Source: Nocardioides exalbidus (GTDB lineage: Bacteria; Actinomycetota; Actinomycetes; Propionibacteriales; Nocardioidaceae). Taken from it: DNA of 64,000 nucleotides. The notes beneath the pieces are model-generated. The model worked only from the letters and a program-made list of their open reading frames with translations, was not told where the DNA came from and did no database searches. Each line of letters opens with the position of its first letter. Positions within the stretch are counted from its first letter, which is position 1. The translations under genes and the position numbers were made by a program. The stretch is taken from contig NZ_FNRT01000002.1 in the NCBI RefSeq assembly GCF_900105585.1, positions 310,001 through 374,000 on the forward strand. Reading direction: 5' to 3'. Shown one piece after another: positions 29,643 to 39,273 of this stretch.

Positions 29643-30763
29643 CGGATCGCCTTGGACCAGTTCGCAGCGAGGTACTCCCCGGCCTTGACCGTCTGGTCGT
29701 CGGTCGGGATCACCGGGTCGCCGGTGACCTCGGGCAGGGCGTCCCACAGGTCGGCGTCGATGGTGCCGGCCTCGGCCATCGCGTCACCGCGGACCGGTCG
29801 GGCGCCACCCTTGAGCCAGAGGTTCTGGCCCTCGTCGCTGTAGAGGAACTCCTGCCACAGGCGCGCGGCGGCCGGGTGCGGCGCGTCGGCGTTGATCGCC
29901 TGGTAGTAGTAACCCGCGACCACGGCCTCCTCAGGGACGACCGTCTTCCACGTGTCGACGTTGGCTGCCGCGGCTGCGCCGAGGTAGTCCCAGTCGATGA
30001 CGACCGGCGTCGTGCCCTGCTCGATGGTCGCCGACTCGGGGTCGACGGTGAGGAAGTTGCCGGCCTTCTTGAGCTCGGAGAAGAAGTCGACGCCGGGGGC
30101 GATGTCGTCGGCGGAGCCGCCGTTGGCGATGGCCGCCATCATCACGCCGCTGAACGCGGCGCCGGCCTGCGTCGGGTCGCCGTTGAGCGCGACCTTGCCC
30201 TTGAACTCCGGCTTGAGCAGGTCGGCGACCGAGGTGATGTCGGGCACGACGGCCGAGTCGTAGCCGATGGACATGTAGCCGCCGTAGTCGTTGACCCAGG
30301 TGCCGTCGGCGTCCTTGAACTCGTCGGGGATCTCGTCGAACGTCTCGACCTGGTAGGGCGCGAACATGTCGGTGTTGGCGAGCGCGACCGACTGGCCGAG
30401 GTCGAACACGTCGGGCGCGCGGTCGGTGCCCTTGAGGTCGTTGGCCGCGTTGATCTCGTCCTGCGAGGCCGCGTCGGGCTGGTCGGAGTTGACCTTGATG
30501 TCGTACTTGTCCTCGAACGTCGAGATGACCTCGGCGTAGTTGGCCCAGTCCGGCGGGAGGGCGATGACGTTGAGCTCGCCCTCGTCCTGAGCGGCCTTGA
30601 CCAGCTCGTCCATGCCACCGAAGTCCTCGGCGGAGGTGGCCGTGGCGGAGTCGACACCGCTCTCGGTCGTGGTGTCCTTCTCCTTCTCGGGCGCGGCGCA
30701 CGCGGCGGCCGAGAAGAGGGTCGCCATCGCGGCGAGGGAGACGAGCGTCTTGCGGGTGTTCAA
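29639..30763 (-). CDS. ABC importer substrate-binding lipoprotein (PotD/FbpA type)
   Basis: A 374-residue binding protein with signal peptide and lipobox SAAAC (lipidated Cys22). The mature part has the periplasmic-binding class II layout: LNVIALPPDWANYAEVISTFEDKY, NDYGGYMSIGYDSAVVP, GKVALNGDPTQAGAAFSGVMMA, VVIDWDYLGAAAAANV, WQEFLYSDEGQNLWLKGG. These are shared by polyamine, ferric iron and 2-aminoethylphosphonate-type binding proteins; the ligand cannot be fixed. It is first in the operon SBP-permease-permease-ATPase. Confidence 0.9.
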   Translation of the reverse strand: MNTRKTLVSLAAMATLFSAAACAAPEKEKDTTTESGVDSATATSAEDFGGMDELVKAAQDEGELNVIALPPDWANYAEVISTFEDKYDIKVNSDQPDAASQDEINAANDLKGTDRAPDVFDLGQSVALANTDMFAPYQVETFDEIPDEFKDADGTWVNDYGGYMSIGYDSAVVPDITSVADLLKPEFKGKVALNGDPTQAGAAFSGVMMAAIANGGSADDIAPGVDFFSELKKAGNFLTVDPESATIEQGTTPVVIDWDYLGAAAAANVDTWKTVVPEEAVVAGYYYQAINADAPHPAAARLWQEFLYSDEGQNLWLKGGARPVRGDAMAEAGTIDADLWDALPEVTGDPVIPTDDQTVKAGEYLAANWSKAIR

Positions 30764-30981
30764 GAAGACCTCCAGGGGCGAAGTTCCGAGATCAGCACGA
30801 GTTGCCGGGCGGAGCCTCGTAGGTCCCGCCGACCGGAGGCTACTCCCGAGTGGACGTCGTGGATACGCGCGATGAATCCCGGGGGCGCCTCCACCACCTC
30901 ACCCACCACCACGCCCGGCGGGCCGGCGGCCTCCCCGGCCCGTGCGTCCGCGCCACGCGCGTCCGCGTACGCTCAGCACTC

Positions 30982-32691
<1,710 letters not shown>

Positions 32692-32706
32692 GACGGCGCC
32701 GGTGAC

Positions 32707-33573
32707 CTACGAGGTCGCCACCAGCCGGTCACGGAGGGCGAGCGCCGCCTCCCCCGCCCGGTGCCCCAGACCCTCGGCCTGCGGGACGCGCCCCTGGTGG
32801 GCGCCGCCCAGGAGGACGGGGGCGATCCGGGCGATCGCCCCGACCGCCTCGCGCACGGCCGGCAGGTCCTCGACCGTCGGCACGCCGAGCACGACGGCGT
32901 CCGGACGGAGGGCGCGGGCGGTGTCGACCCACGCCTCGACCGGGAGGTCCGCCCCGAGGTAGGTCACCCGGACCCCGCGGCTGCGCAGCACGACGGAGAA
33001 CGCCATCACGCCGAGCTCGTGGCGCGAGCCGCGGGCGAGGCCGACCATGACGTGGGGCGCTCCCGACGGCGCGTGCGGGAGGTGCTCGAAGGTCTGGGAC
33101 AGCCGTCGGAGCACGGCTGCGCTCACGAAGTGCTCACCCGCCACCGTGACCGCTCCCTGCTGCCAGGCCTCGCCCAGGCGGACCAGGGACGGCATGAGCC
33201 AGTCGTCCACCACCGCGCGCAGGTCGTCCTGGGCGAACGCCTTGTCGAGGGCCTGCTCGAGCCGCACGAGGTCGAAGTCGTTCGCGCACGCGGTGAGCTC
33301 GTCGACCGGACCGAACGCCGCCTCCGTCCCGTCGGGGAGCGCCACCGCGCTCGCGGTCGGCTCCTCGAGCACGTGGCGTGCCGCCTCCCGCGGGGACCAC
33401 CCCGCGTCCACGAGGTCGCGCATGACCGAGAGCCGGCGGACCGCGTCGTCGTCGTAGAGCCGGTAGTTGCCCTCGCTGCGGGCGGGCCGGACCACCCCGT
33501 AGCGCTGCTCCCACTTGCGCAGCGTCTCCCGGGGCACTCCCGTGAGCTCTGCGGTGCGACCAGCCGTGTACAC
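32707..33573 (-). CDS. B12-binding MerR-family regulator 1 (CarH/LitR-type photoreceptor)
   Basis: A 288-residue regulator. Residues 1-68 are a MerR-type winged helix (GRTAELTGVPRETLRKWEQRYG, SEGNYRLYDDDAVRRL). Residues 90-160 form the B12-binding helical bundle with the W-x9-EH motif (Trp137, Glu147, His148), and residues 170-280 the Rossmann cobalamin domain with RHELG (His185, lower axial ligand position) and VTYLGADLPVEAW. These are the diagnostic residues of CarH/LitR, which bind adenosylcobalamin and release DNA in light. The GTG start has TACCGT 6 nt upstream. TGTCCA repeats at 33595-33611 lie just upstream of that box. Confidence 0.92.
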   Translation of the reverse strand: MYTAGRTAELTGVPRETLRKWEQRYGVVRPARSEGNYRLYDDDAVRRLSVMRDLVDAGWSPREAARHVLEEPTASAVALPDGTEAAFGPVDELTACANDFDLVRLEQALDKAFAQDDLRAVVDDWLMPSLVRLGEAWQQGAVTVAGEHFVSAAVLRRLSQTFEHLPHAPSGAPHVMVGLARGSRHELGVMAFSVVLRSRGVRVTYLGADLPVEAWVDTARALRPDAVVLGVPTVEDLPAVREAVGAIARIAPVLLGGAHQGRVPQAEGLGHRAGEAALALRDRLVATS

Positions 33574-33594
33574 ACCCCTACGGTAGCAGCGGAG

Positions 33595-33611
33595 TGGACA
33601 AACCATGGACA
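33595..33611 (-). promoter_or_regulatory. TGTCCA direct-repeat pair A (11-bp spacing) upstream of CarH-like gene 1
   Basis: On the minus strand TTTGTCCATGG is followed directly by TTTGTCCACTC, so two TGTCCA cores are exactly 11 bp apart. The pair lies 10 bp upstream of the TACCGT -10 box (33580-33585) of the leftward CarH-like gene, where a bound protein would block the promoter. CarH/LitR proteins are known to bind 11-bp-spaced direct repeats, so this is a good autoregulatory operator candidate. Confidence 0.65.
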
Positions 33612-33641
33612 AACTTCTACGGTCCTCTCATCCACACACCG

Positions 33642-33658
33642 TGGACAAACTGTGGACA
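33642..33658 (-). promoter_or_regulatory. TGTCCA direct-repeat pair B (11-bp spacing) upstream of the 76-residue protein
   Basis: On the minus strand TCTGTCCACAG is followed by TTTGTCCACGG, again two TGTCCA cores 11 bp apart, ending 16 bp before the ATG of the small membrane protein at 33675. With pair A it gives four half-elements in 64 bp. Confidence 0.6.
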
Positions 33659-33674
33659 GAGACGGGAGCCAGAC

Positions 33675-33905
33675 ATGACGACCTCACCGATCGGTGACCC
33701 CGGCGACGACCGCCCGAGCGTGGGCCTCTACGTCGCCGGCGTCGCCGCGATGTTCGTCGCAGCGCTCGGCACCGTGGCGTTCGCGCCCCCGGCCTCGACC
33801 GAGCCGCCGACCAGCGACACGTGCCAGCTCGACGCCGGGCACGGGACGGGGTGGACCGGGTCGGACTGCGTGGCACCGACCCGCGTCGTCGACTTCAGGC
33901 GCTGA
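33675..33905 (+). CDS. 76-residue single-pass membrane protein between two CarH-like regulators
   Basis: A short protein I do not recognise. An N-terminal cytoplasmic stretch (MTTSPIGDPGDDRPS) leads to one membrane helix at about residues 17-38 (VGLYVAGVAAMFVAALGTVAF) and an outside tail with two cysteines (DTCQLD and GSDCVAP), which could form a disulfide. GGGAG lies about 6 nt before the ATG. It is divergent from CarH-like gene 1, convergent with CarH-like gene 2, and has a TGTCCA repeat pair directly upstream, so its expression is probably controlled by the regulators around it. Confidence 0.65.
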   Translation: MTTSPIGDPGDDRPSVGLYVAGVAAMFVAALGTVAFAPPASTEPPTSDTCQLDAGHGTGWTGSDCVAPTRVVDFRR

Positions 33906-33914
33906 GCCGGGCCG

Positions 33915-34778
33915 TCAGGCGAGGAGCCGGTCGGCCAGCTCGACGGCAGCCGCGCCCGCCCGGTGGCCCAGGTGCTCGGGTCCGGCCACCTCGCCCTGGT
34001 GCGCTCCCCCGAGCATGACGGCGGTCAGCGGCAGCAGCGCCTCGGTGGCCTCGCGCACGGCGGGGAGGTCCTCGACCGTGGGCACGGCGAGCACGACGGC
34101 CCGGGGCTCGAGGAGCTCCACCGTGCCGATCCACGCCTCGAGCGGCAGGTCTCCGCCGAGGTAGGTCACCGCGACGCCGTGCGAGCGCAGCACGAGCGAG
34201 AAGGCCAGGACGCCCAGCTCGTGGCGCGACCCACGGACCAGCCCGACGACGACCCGCGGGGCGTGCGACGACACCGCGGGGAGCGACTGGAAGGTGTGGG
34301 CGAGGCGGCGGTGCACGGCCGCGGTGACGAAGTGCTCGCCGGCGACGGAGACGTCACCGCGCTGCCACGCCCTGCCGAGCCGCACGAGCGAGGGCATCAA
34401 CCACTCGTCGACCACGTCGGCCAGCCCGCGCCCGACGAAGGCCTCGGAGAGCGCCTTCTCGAGCCGGGGCACGTCGAAGTCACGGGCGCACTCGGCCAGC
34501 TCCTCGACACGGTGGTCGGCCGTCTCGACCTCCGGCCGGGCGAGCTGCGACTCCGCGCCGGCGGCGTCCTCGACCACGCGCCGGGCGGCCTCCTGCGCCG
34601 ACCAGCCGGCGTCCACCAGGCTGCGCATCACGACCAGGCGGCGCACGGCCTCGTCGTCGTACAGCCGGTAGTTGCCGGACGTCCGCTGCGGGACCACGAC
34701 GCCGTAGCGCTGCTCCCACTTGCGCAGCGTCCCGGACGGCACGCCCGTGAGCTGCGCGGCTCGGCTGACGGTGTACAC
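33915..34778 (-). CDS. B12-binding MerR-family regulator 2 (CarH/LitR-type photoreceptor)
   Basis: A 287-residue paralog of the regulator at 32707 with the same architecture: winged helix (SRAAQLTGVPSGTLRKWEQRYG, SGNYRLYDDEAVRRL), W-x9-EH motif (Trp138, Glu148, His149), RHELG (His186) and VTYLGGDLPLEAW. The two proteins are closely similar along their length, which points to tandem duplication. The GTG start has a TATTCT box (34785-34790) exactly 6 nt upstream, so the mRNA is leaderless. The stop is 9 bp from that of the 76-residue protein gene. The ligand is inferred from the motifs. Confidence 0.92.
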   Translation of the reverse strand: MYTVSRAAQLTGVPSGTLRKWEQRYGVVVPQRTSGNYRLYDDEAVRRLVVMRSLVDAGWSAQEAARRVVEDAAGAESQLARPEVETADHRVEELAECARDFDVPRLEKALSEAFVGRGLADVVDEWLMPSLVRLGRAWQRGDVSVAGEHFVTAAVHRRLAHTFQSLPAVSSHAPRVVVGLVRGSRHELGVLAFSLVLRSHGVAVTYLGGDLPLEAWIGTVELLEPRAVVLAVPTVEDLPAVREATEALLPLTAVMLGGAHQGEVAGPEHLGHRAGAAAVELADRLLA

Positions 34779-34845
34779 CCATCCAGAATAGGCCCAGCGC
34801 GGCCGGTGGGCAGCCGTTGAGGCACGCATGCGGGCGCGCCCACCG

Positions 34846-34862
34846 TGGACAATCCCTGGACA
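34846..34862 (-). promoter_or_regulatory. TGTCCA direct-repeat pair C (11-bp spacing) between CarH-like gene 2 and the HNH gene
   Basis: On the minus strand ACTGTCCAGGG is followed by ATTGTCCACGG, the third pair with the same 11-bp spacing. It lies 56 bp upstream of the -10 box of CarH-like gene 2 and about 106 bp before the rightward HNH nuclease gene, so which promoter it serves is open. Confidence 0.55.
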
Positions 34863-34968
34863 GTTTCCGAATGCCTGTGCGGAGCCACCGAGCCGGTCCC
34901 CCGGCATGGGTCAGGACCTTGCAGTGCACGAACCTGAGGGTTCCGGGAGGGCGCGAGCGCGACACAGG

Positions 34969-35643
34969 ATGACGGGCATGATCTCCCTCGGGCGGGTCCT
35001 CGCGACCTCGGCACGCGCACTGTTCGTCACCGGCGCCCTCGTCGCCGTCTCCTCCGGAGCGGCGCACGCCGACTCGTCGTGGAGCGGCACGCTGACGTCC
35101 GGCATCTCGGCCATCCCGGTCGGCACGGAGAGCCGCACCGGCTACGACCGCGACCTGTTCGACCACTGGGTCGACGCCGACGGCGACGGGTGCGACACCC
35201 GCAACGAGGTGCTGGTCTCCGAGGCGGAGGACGCTCCGACGGTGGGATCGTCGTGCAGCTTGGGCGGCGGCCGGTGGTACTCCTACTACGACGGCGCCTC
35301 CCAGACCTCGGCCTCCGCGCTCGACATCGACCACATGGTCCCGCTCGCCGAGGCCTGGGACTCCGGGGCCGGTGGCTGGTCGGCCTCCCGGCGCGAGGCG
35401 TACGCCAACGACCTCGGCGACAGCCGGTCCCTGGTCGGCGTCACCGCGTCGCTCAACCGCTCGAAGGGCGACCAGGACGTCGCCGAGTGGCTGCCGCCCA
35501 TCAACGAGTGCCGCTACGTCAAGGAGTGGGTCGCGGTGAAGATCCGCTGGGGCCTCACCGCCGACTCCTCCGAGAAGAGCGCGCTGTCGAGCGTGGCCTC
35601 GGGCTGCACGGACTCGGCGATCACGGTCACCGTCGTCTCCTGA
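34969..35643 (+). CDS. Secreted HNH endonuclease-like protein (DUF1524/GmrSD_C type)
   Basis: A 224-residue protein with a signal peptide (hydrophobic core about residues 12-30, cleavage near GAAHAD). The mature domain contains the HNH-like core DIDHMVPLAEAWDSGA with a following NDLGDSRSLVGVTASLNRSKGD and WLPP, as in actinobacterial exported HNH nucleases; a GYDRDLFDHWVDADGDGCDTRNEVL stretch may bind metal. Such proteins are thought to degrade external DNA, but activity is not proven. An alternative ATG lies at 34978. It is divergent from CarH-like gene 2 with repeat pair C between them. Confidence 0.85.
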   Translation: MTGMISLGRVLATSARALFVTGALVAVSSGAAHADSSWSGTLTSGISAIPVGTESRTGYDRDLFDHWVDADGDGCDTRNEVLVSEAEDAPTVGSSCSLGGGRWYSYYDGASQTSASALDIDHMVPLAEAWDSGAGGWSASRREAYANDLGDSRSLVGVTASLNRSKGDQDVAEWLPPINECRYVKEWVAVKIRWGLTADSSEKSALSSVASGCTDSAITVTVVS

Positions 35644-35687
35644 CCCTCGCCGGTCGAGCCGCACGAGGCACCCGCGAGGATGTGCCC

Positions 35688-36362
35688 GTGGAGAGCGTCG
35701 AGATCGCCCGGGCCGAGACCGAGCGTGGCGAGGTGGTGCTGCGCCGGCGCACGTCGGACACGGCACCGGACGTGCTCGAGCTCCGGGTCAACGGGGTCTT
35801 CGTGATGGACACCCTCGAGACCACCAGCGAGATCGAGCTGGCCGCCCAGGCGCTCGCCGTGGTCGCCGACCCGCGCAACGTGCTCATCGGCGGGCTCGGC
35901 CTCGGCTTCACGCTCCAGCGGGTGCTCGCCGACCCGCGCGTCGAGCGGGCGGTGGTCGTCGAGATCGAGGAGCCCCTCGTGCAGTGGATGCGCGACGCCA
36001 CGGTGGTCCCCCACGGCCCCGCGCTGCTGGCGGACACCCGCGCGACGGTCGTCAACGCCGACATCGCGATGGCGATCGCGGAAGCACGCTCGTCGTACGA
36101 CCTCGTGCTGCTCGACGTCGACAACGGCCCGGGCTACCTCGTCCACGCGGCCAACGAGGTGGTCTACGAGTCGGCGTTCCTCCAGCGCTGCCGCGACGTG
36201 CTCGCGCCCGGCGGGGTGCTGGTGATCTGGTCGGCGAGCGCCGCTCCTGCGCTGCTCGCGGCGATGCGCGCGGTCTTCGGCGACGCCGAGGAGCAGGCCC
36301 ACGACGTGCTGCTGCAGGACCGGCCCGAGGAGTACTTCCTCTACCTCGCCCGGCAGTCCTAG
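35688..36362 (+). CDS. Spermidine-synthase-like methyltransferase-fold protein
   Basis: A 224-residue protein of the spermidine synthase superfamily: VFVMDTLETTSEIELAAQALA, VLIGGLGLGFTLQRVLAD (nucleotide-sulfonium binding glycine motif), RAVVVEIEEPLVQWM and DLVLLDVDNGPGYLV. Compared with true spermidine synthases the N-terminal beta-domain is short, so polyamine synthesis is doubtful. GTG 35688 was preferred over 35682 because GAGG is then about 8 nt upstream. The stop codon TAG is shared with the convergent PBP gene as CTAG. Confidence 0.85.
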   Translation: MESVEIARAETERGEVVLRRRTSDTAPDVLELRVNGVFVMDTLETTSEIELAAQALAVVADPRNVLIGGLGLGFTLQRVLADPRVERAVVVEIEEPLVQWMRDATVVPHGPALLADTRATVVNADIAMAIAEARSSYDLVLLDVDNGPGYLVHAANEVVYESAFLQRCRDVLAPGGVLVIWSASAAPALLAAMRAVFGDAEEQAHDVLLQDRPEEYFLYLARQS

Positions 36363-38248
36363 CGGAGGAACGACTCGAGGACCGGGCCGGCCGTCTGCGA
36401 CCCCGAGACGCCGGTCCCGACGAACACCGCGACGGCGAGGTCGCCACGGATCGCGATCATCCATGCGTGCGTCGGCAGGTTGCCGGCGGCGTCGGGCTCG
36501 CCGTACTCGGCGGTGCCGGTCTTGGCGCCCGTGACGCCGGGGACGTCCAGGAGGAACCGCCCCGACCCGGTGTCGACGACCGCGCGCACGAGGCCGCGGA
36601 GCCGGGTCGCCTCGCCCTTCGTCAGCGGCACCTCCGGCTGCACCTGCTCGACCTGGTGCTCGGGCAGCAGCGTCGGCAGCACGGTACGGCCGGCCGCGAC
36701 CGAGGCGGCCACCGTCGCCATCGCGAACGGGCTCGCGAGCACCGTGCCCTGGCCGATCAGGTCGGCCGCGGCACCGGTCTCCGTCTCCGGTGGCGGCACC
36801 TGGCCGAAGTAGACCGGGAAGCCGAGGTCGTGGTCGACGCCGAGCCCGAGCGCGGCCGCGGCGGCGGCCAGGTCGCCGTCCGCCAGCCGGTCGACCTGGG
36901 AGATGAAGGCGGTGTTGCACGAGTTCGCCACGGCCTGGGTGAACGTGATGTCGCCGATCGCCGCGGCTGGGTAGTCGTCGTAGTTCTTGAAGGAGCGCCC
37001 GTCGACGACCGTGGTCGCCGGGCACGGGACCCGGTCGCCGGGCTCCATCCCGCTCCGGAGCAGGGCCAGCGAGCTGACCACCTTGAACGTCGAGCCGGGT
37101 GCGTACTGACCCGTGTCGGCCAGGTCGGCACCGGCGGCACCCGGTCCGTTGGCGGTGGCGAGGACCGCACCGTCGGACGGCCTGATCGCGACGATCGCGC
37201 TGGCCGGCCCGACGTCGGCGAGCGCGAGCTCGGCCTTGTCCTGCAGGGCCGGGTCGATCGTCGTGGCGAGGGGGGTGCCGTCGGTGGCGGGAGCCTCGAA
37301 CAGGGTGCGGAGCCGGTCGTCGGCGCCGCGCGCGACGACAGCCGTGCCGGGGACGCCGCGCAGCTGCTCGTCGTAGCGGGCCTGCAGGCCGGACAGGCCG
37401 ACCTCGTCGCCGGGGACGATCGCGCCGCCGGAGTCCTCGACGACGTCCTCGGTCGCGGCGCCGACCCGGCCGAGCAGCGCCGCGGCGAACTCACGCGACG
37501 GGGCGAGCGGCAGGCTGTCGTTGACCGCGAGCGCGCCCGGCACCCGGCGGAAGGCGGGCAGCACCTGCTTCGCGTCGTCCTCGCGCAGGACGACCGCCTC
37601 CACGAAGGCCTCCGCACCCATCGCCTCCGCGCGCTCGACGTAGGACGCCGGGTCGACGTCGAGGATCCGCGCGATCCTGCGAGCGCTGCGGGCCACCTGC
37701 GCTCCCTCGACCTTGGTCTTGTCGAGCCCGTAGCGCAGCACCGGGCGCTCGGTGACGAGGACGGCACCGTCGGCACCGGTGATGTCGCCGCGGTCGGGCG
37801 TCAGCGTGCGCAGGCCGAGCGTGTCGCCCTCGACGAGGTCGGAGGCCAGCGCCTCGGGCGTCCAGTCGACCGACCACGCGTCGCCGGCGGCCGTGAGCCG
37901 CACCGTCGTGTCGTAGGCCCAGGTCTGGCCGTCGGCGACCTGCCAGCTCCACGACAGCCCGACGTCGGCCCAGCCCTCCTCCTCGGTCGTGTCGACCGAG
38001 GACACCGAGACCGCCACCGGCAGGTCGTCGAGCGGGGTGACGAGCTCGGTGAAGGCGTCGCGCTGCTCCTCGGTCGTCAGCGGCAGGTCACCCAGCGTGT
38101 GCTGCGACAGCGACGCCGCGAGCTCCGTGGCGAGGTCATCGGCCGGGTCGGTGTCGTCCTCGCCGCCGAGCACCGAGCAGGCGGAGCCCACCCCCACGAG
38201 GACGAGGGAGAGACCGAGAGCGGGACCGAGACCAGGACGCAGGCGCAC
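36359..38248 (-). CDS. Lipoprotein penicillin-binding protein (transpeptidase, NTF2-like/MecA_N)
   Basis: A 629-residue class B PBP. The signal peptide ends with VGSACS (lipidated Cys24). An NTF2-like MecA_N domain (about 35-150) is followed by a PBP dimerisation domain and the transpeptidase domain with SxxK as GSTFKVV, SxN as NSCNTAF and KTGT as GAKTGTAEY. It cross-links peptidoglycan outside the membrane; lipid anchoring instead of a transmembrane helix matches PBP2a-like actinobacterial proteins. GTG 38248 was chosen because the signal peptide begins there; the frame stays open further upstream as antisense shadow. Confidence 0.93.
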   Translation of the reverse strand: MRLRPGLGPALGLSLVLVGVGSACSVLGGEDDTDPADDLATELAASLSQHTLGDLPLTTEEQRDAFTELVTPLDDLPVAVSVSSVDTTEEEGWADVGLSWSWQVADGQTWAYDTTVRLTAAGDAWSVDWTPEALASDLVEGDTLGLRTLTPDRGDITGADGAVLVTERPVLRYGLDKTKVEGAQVARSARRIARILDVDPASYVERAEAMGAEAFVEAVVLREDDAKQVLPAFRRVPGALAVNDSLPLAPSREFAAALLGRVGAATEDVVEDSGGAIVPGDEVGLSGLQARYDEQLRGVPGTAVVARGADDRLRTLFEAPATDGTPLATTIDPALQDKAELALADVGPASAIVAIRPSDGAVLATANGPGAAGADLADTGQYAPGSTFKVVSSLALLRSGMEPGDRVPCPATTVVDGRSFKNYDDYPAAAIGDITFTQAVANSCNTAFISQVDRLADGDLAAAAAALGLGVDHDLGFPVYFGQVPPPETETGAAADLIGQGTVLASPFAMATVAASVAAGRTVLPTLLPEHQVEQVQPEVPLTKGEATRLRGLVRAVVDTGSGRFLLDVPGVTGAKTGTAEYGEPDAAGNLPTHAWMIAIRGDLAVAVFVGTGVSGSQTAGPVLESFLR

Positions 38249-38297
38249 GATGCCATTGTGGCGGGTGGTGCGACGCTGGCGAAGGTGCGACGCGTGC

Positions 38298-38861
38298 TCA
38301 GGCGAAGGTCGAGCGGTAGTGGTCCGACCCGCCCTCGTACGCCGCCCACTCCACCGAGGCGACGTCCTCGCCGGCGAGATCCGCGACCAGGCGGTCGAGG
38401 TAGTAGTCCCAGCCGGGGCCGACGCTCGCGACCATCTCGCGACCCAGGTCACCGGCCGCGAGCACCTGGACGAAGGAGAGCGACGTGACGCCGTCGGCCT
38501 CGGCCAGCTCGAGCTCCATCTGCCAGTAGGCCGTGGCGCCGGACCCGTCGGCGCTGAAGGGCTGGGGCTCCCGCCCGCGGACGGCGAAGCGACGCGGCGG
38601 CTCGCACGCGAGCACGTCCATCTCCTCGGCCTCCACGTCCTCACCCTCGGCCGTCATCCGGAACGAGATCGACCCGGAGGCGGGGTCACCGCTCCACGTG
38701 CCGATCCAGCGCTGCATCCGCTCGGGGTCGGTGCACGCGGCCCAGACGTCGTCGATCGGCGCGCGGAACCGCCGCTCGATCACGAGCAGGCTCTCCCCGT
38801 CGCGGTCGACCTTGCGGCCGGTCATCGGGGCTGGCGTGGGACCGGGCGTGGGAGTGCTCAT
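38298..38861 (-). CDS. SRPBCC (AHSA1-like) domain protein
   Basis: A 187-residue START/Bet v1-fold protein: VIERRFRAPIDDVWAACTDPERMQRWIG, FRMTAEGEDVEAEEMDVLACEPPRRFAV and WDYYLDRLVADLAGEDV. This AHSA1 subgroup binds small hydrophobic ligands and is often paired with an ArsR regulator. Its ATG overlaps the upstream ArsR stop by 4 nt, so the two are translated together. The ligand is unknown. Confidence 0.9.
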   Translation of the reverse strand: MSTPTPGPTPAPMTGRKVDRDGESLLVIERRFRAPIDDVWAACTDPERMQRWIGTWSGDPASGSISFRMTAEGEDVEAEEMDVLACEPPRRFAVRGREPQPFSADGSGATAYWQMELELAEADGVTSLSFVQVLAAGDLGREMVASVGPGWDYYLDRLVADLAGEDVASVEWAAYEGGSDHYRSTFA

Positions 38862-39220
38862 GCGGTGTCCTCCTGGGTGTGGGTGCGGTTCGTACGACGG
38901 TCGCGACCGGCGCGCCGCACCTCGAGCTCGAGGCCGTCGAGGTCGGCGTCGGCGATCGGCGGGACCGGGGTCTCGCGCAGCGCTGTCAGCAGGTCGGCGA
39001 CCGGCTCGAGCCCGCCGCGCTCGAGCCGGTAGTGGCGCTCGCGCCCGCGGTCCTCGGCCGAGACCAGGCCGGCCTGAGTGAGCAGCCGGAGGTGCCGGCT
39101 GATCGCCGGACGGCTGATCGCGTGCCCGGAGGCCAGGTCGACCACCCGGGCCGGGCCCCCGGCGAGCCGGACGACCAGGTCGCGCCGGACCGGGTCGGCC
39201 AGGGCGGCGAACGGGTCCAT
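38858..39220 (-). CDS. ArsR-family winged-helix regulator paired with SRPBCC protein
   Basis: A 120-residue repressor with the ArsR helix-turn-helix ([52 protein letters not shown]). No metal-binding cysteine box is present, so it likely senses an organic ligand or works with its SRPBCC partner. An inverted repeat GGTAAC-N6-GTTACC (39229-39246) begins 9 bp before its ATG and is the probable operator. Divergent from fumC. Confidence 0.9.
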   Translation of the reverse strand: MDPFAALADPVRRDLVVRLAGGPARVVDLASGHAISRPAISRHLRLLTQAGLVSAEDRGRERHYRLERGGLEPVADLLTALRETPVPPIADADLDGLELEVRRAGRDRRTNRTHTQEDTA

Positions 39221-39228
39221 GCCCTATT

Positions 39229-39246
39229 GGTAACCGATCCGTTACC
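39229..39246. promoter_or_regulatory. GGTAAC-N6-GTTACC operator in the arsR-fumC gap
   Basis: An 18-bp inverted repeat with perfect 6-bp arms directly upstream of the ArsR start codon. It is AT-richer than its surroundings and of the size usual for ArsR-family sites. It ends 15 bp before the TAGCGT -10 box (39261-39266) of fumC, so it could also influence that gene. Confidence 0.65.
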
Positions 39247-39273
39247 TATTTGTCAACGACTAGCGTGGGAGGC

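Noticed and set aside
30764..30981. TPP or other known riboswitch upstream of the PotD-type binding protein or fumarase
   Set aside because: No recognisable riboswitch core; only weak local hairpins such as GCCTC...GAGGC were seen in this 218-bp divergent gap.
33565..33573. TGTACA within the start region of both photoreceptor genes as a CarH-type operator
   Set aside because: GTGTAC encodes the conserved first residues Val-Tyr of both proteins, so its recurrence is explained by coding. The TGTCCA pairs outside the genes are better candidates.
33574..33674. Sigma-70 -35 boxes formed by the TGTCCA elements
   Set aside because: Spacing to the TACCGT -10 box is 10 or 21 nt, not 16-18, so operator function is more likely than -35 function.
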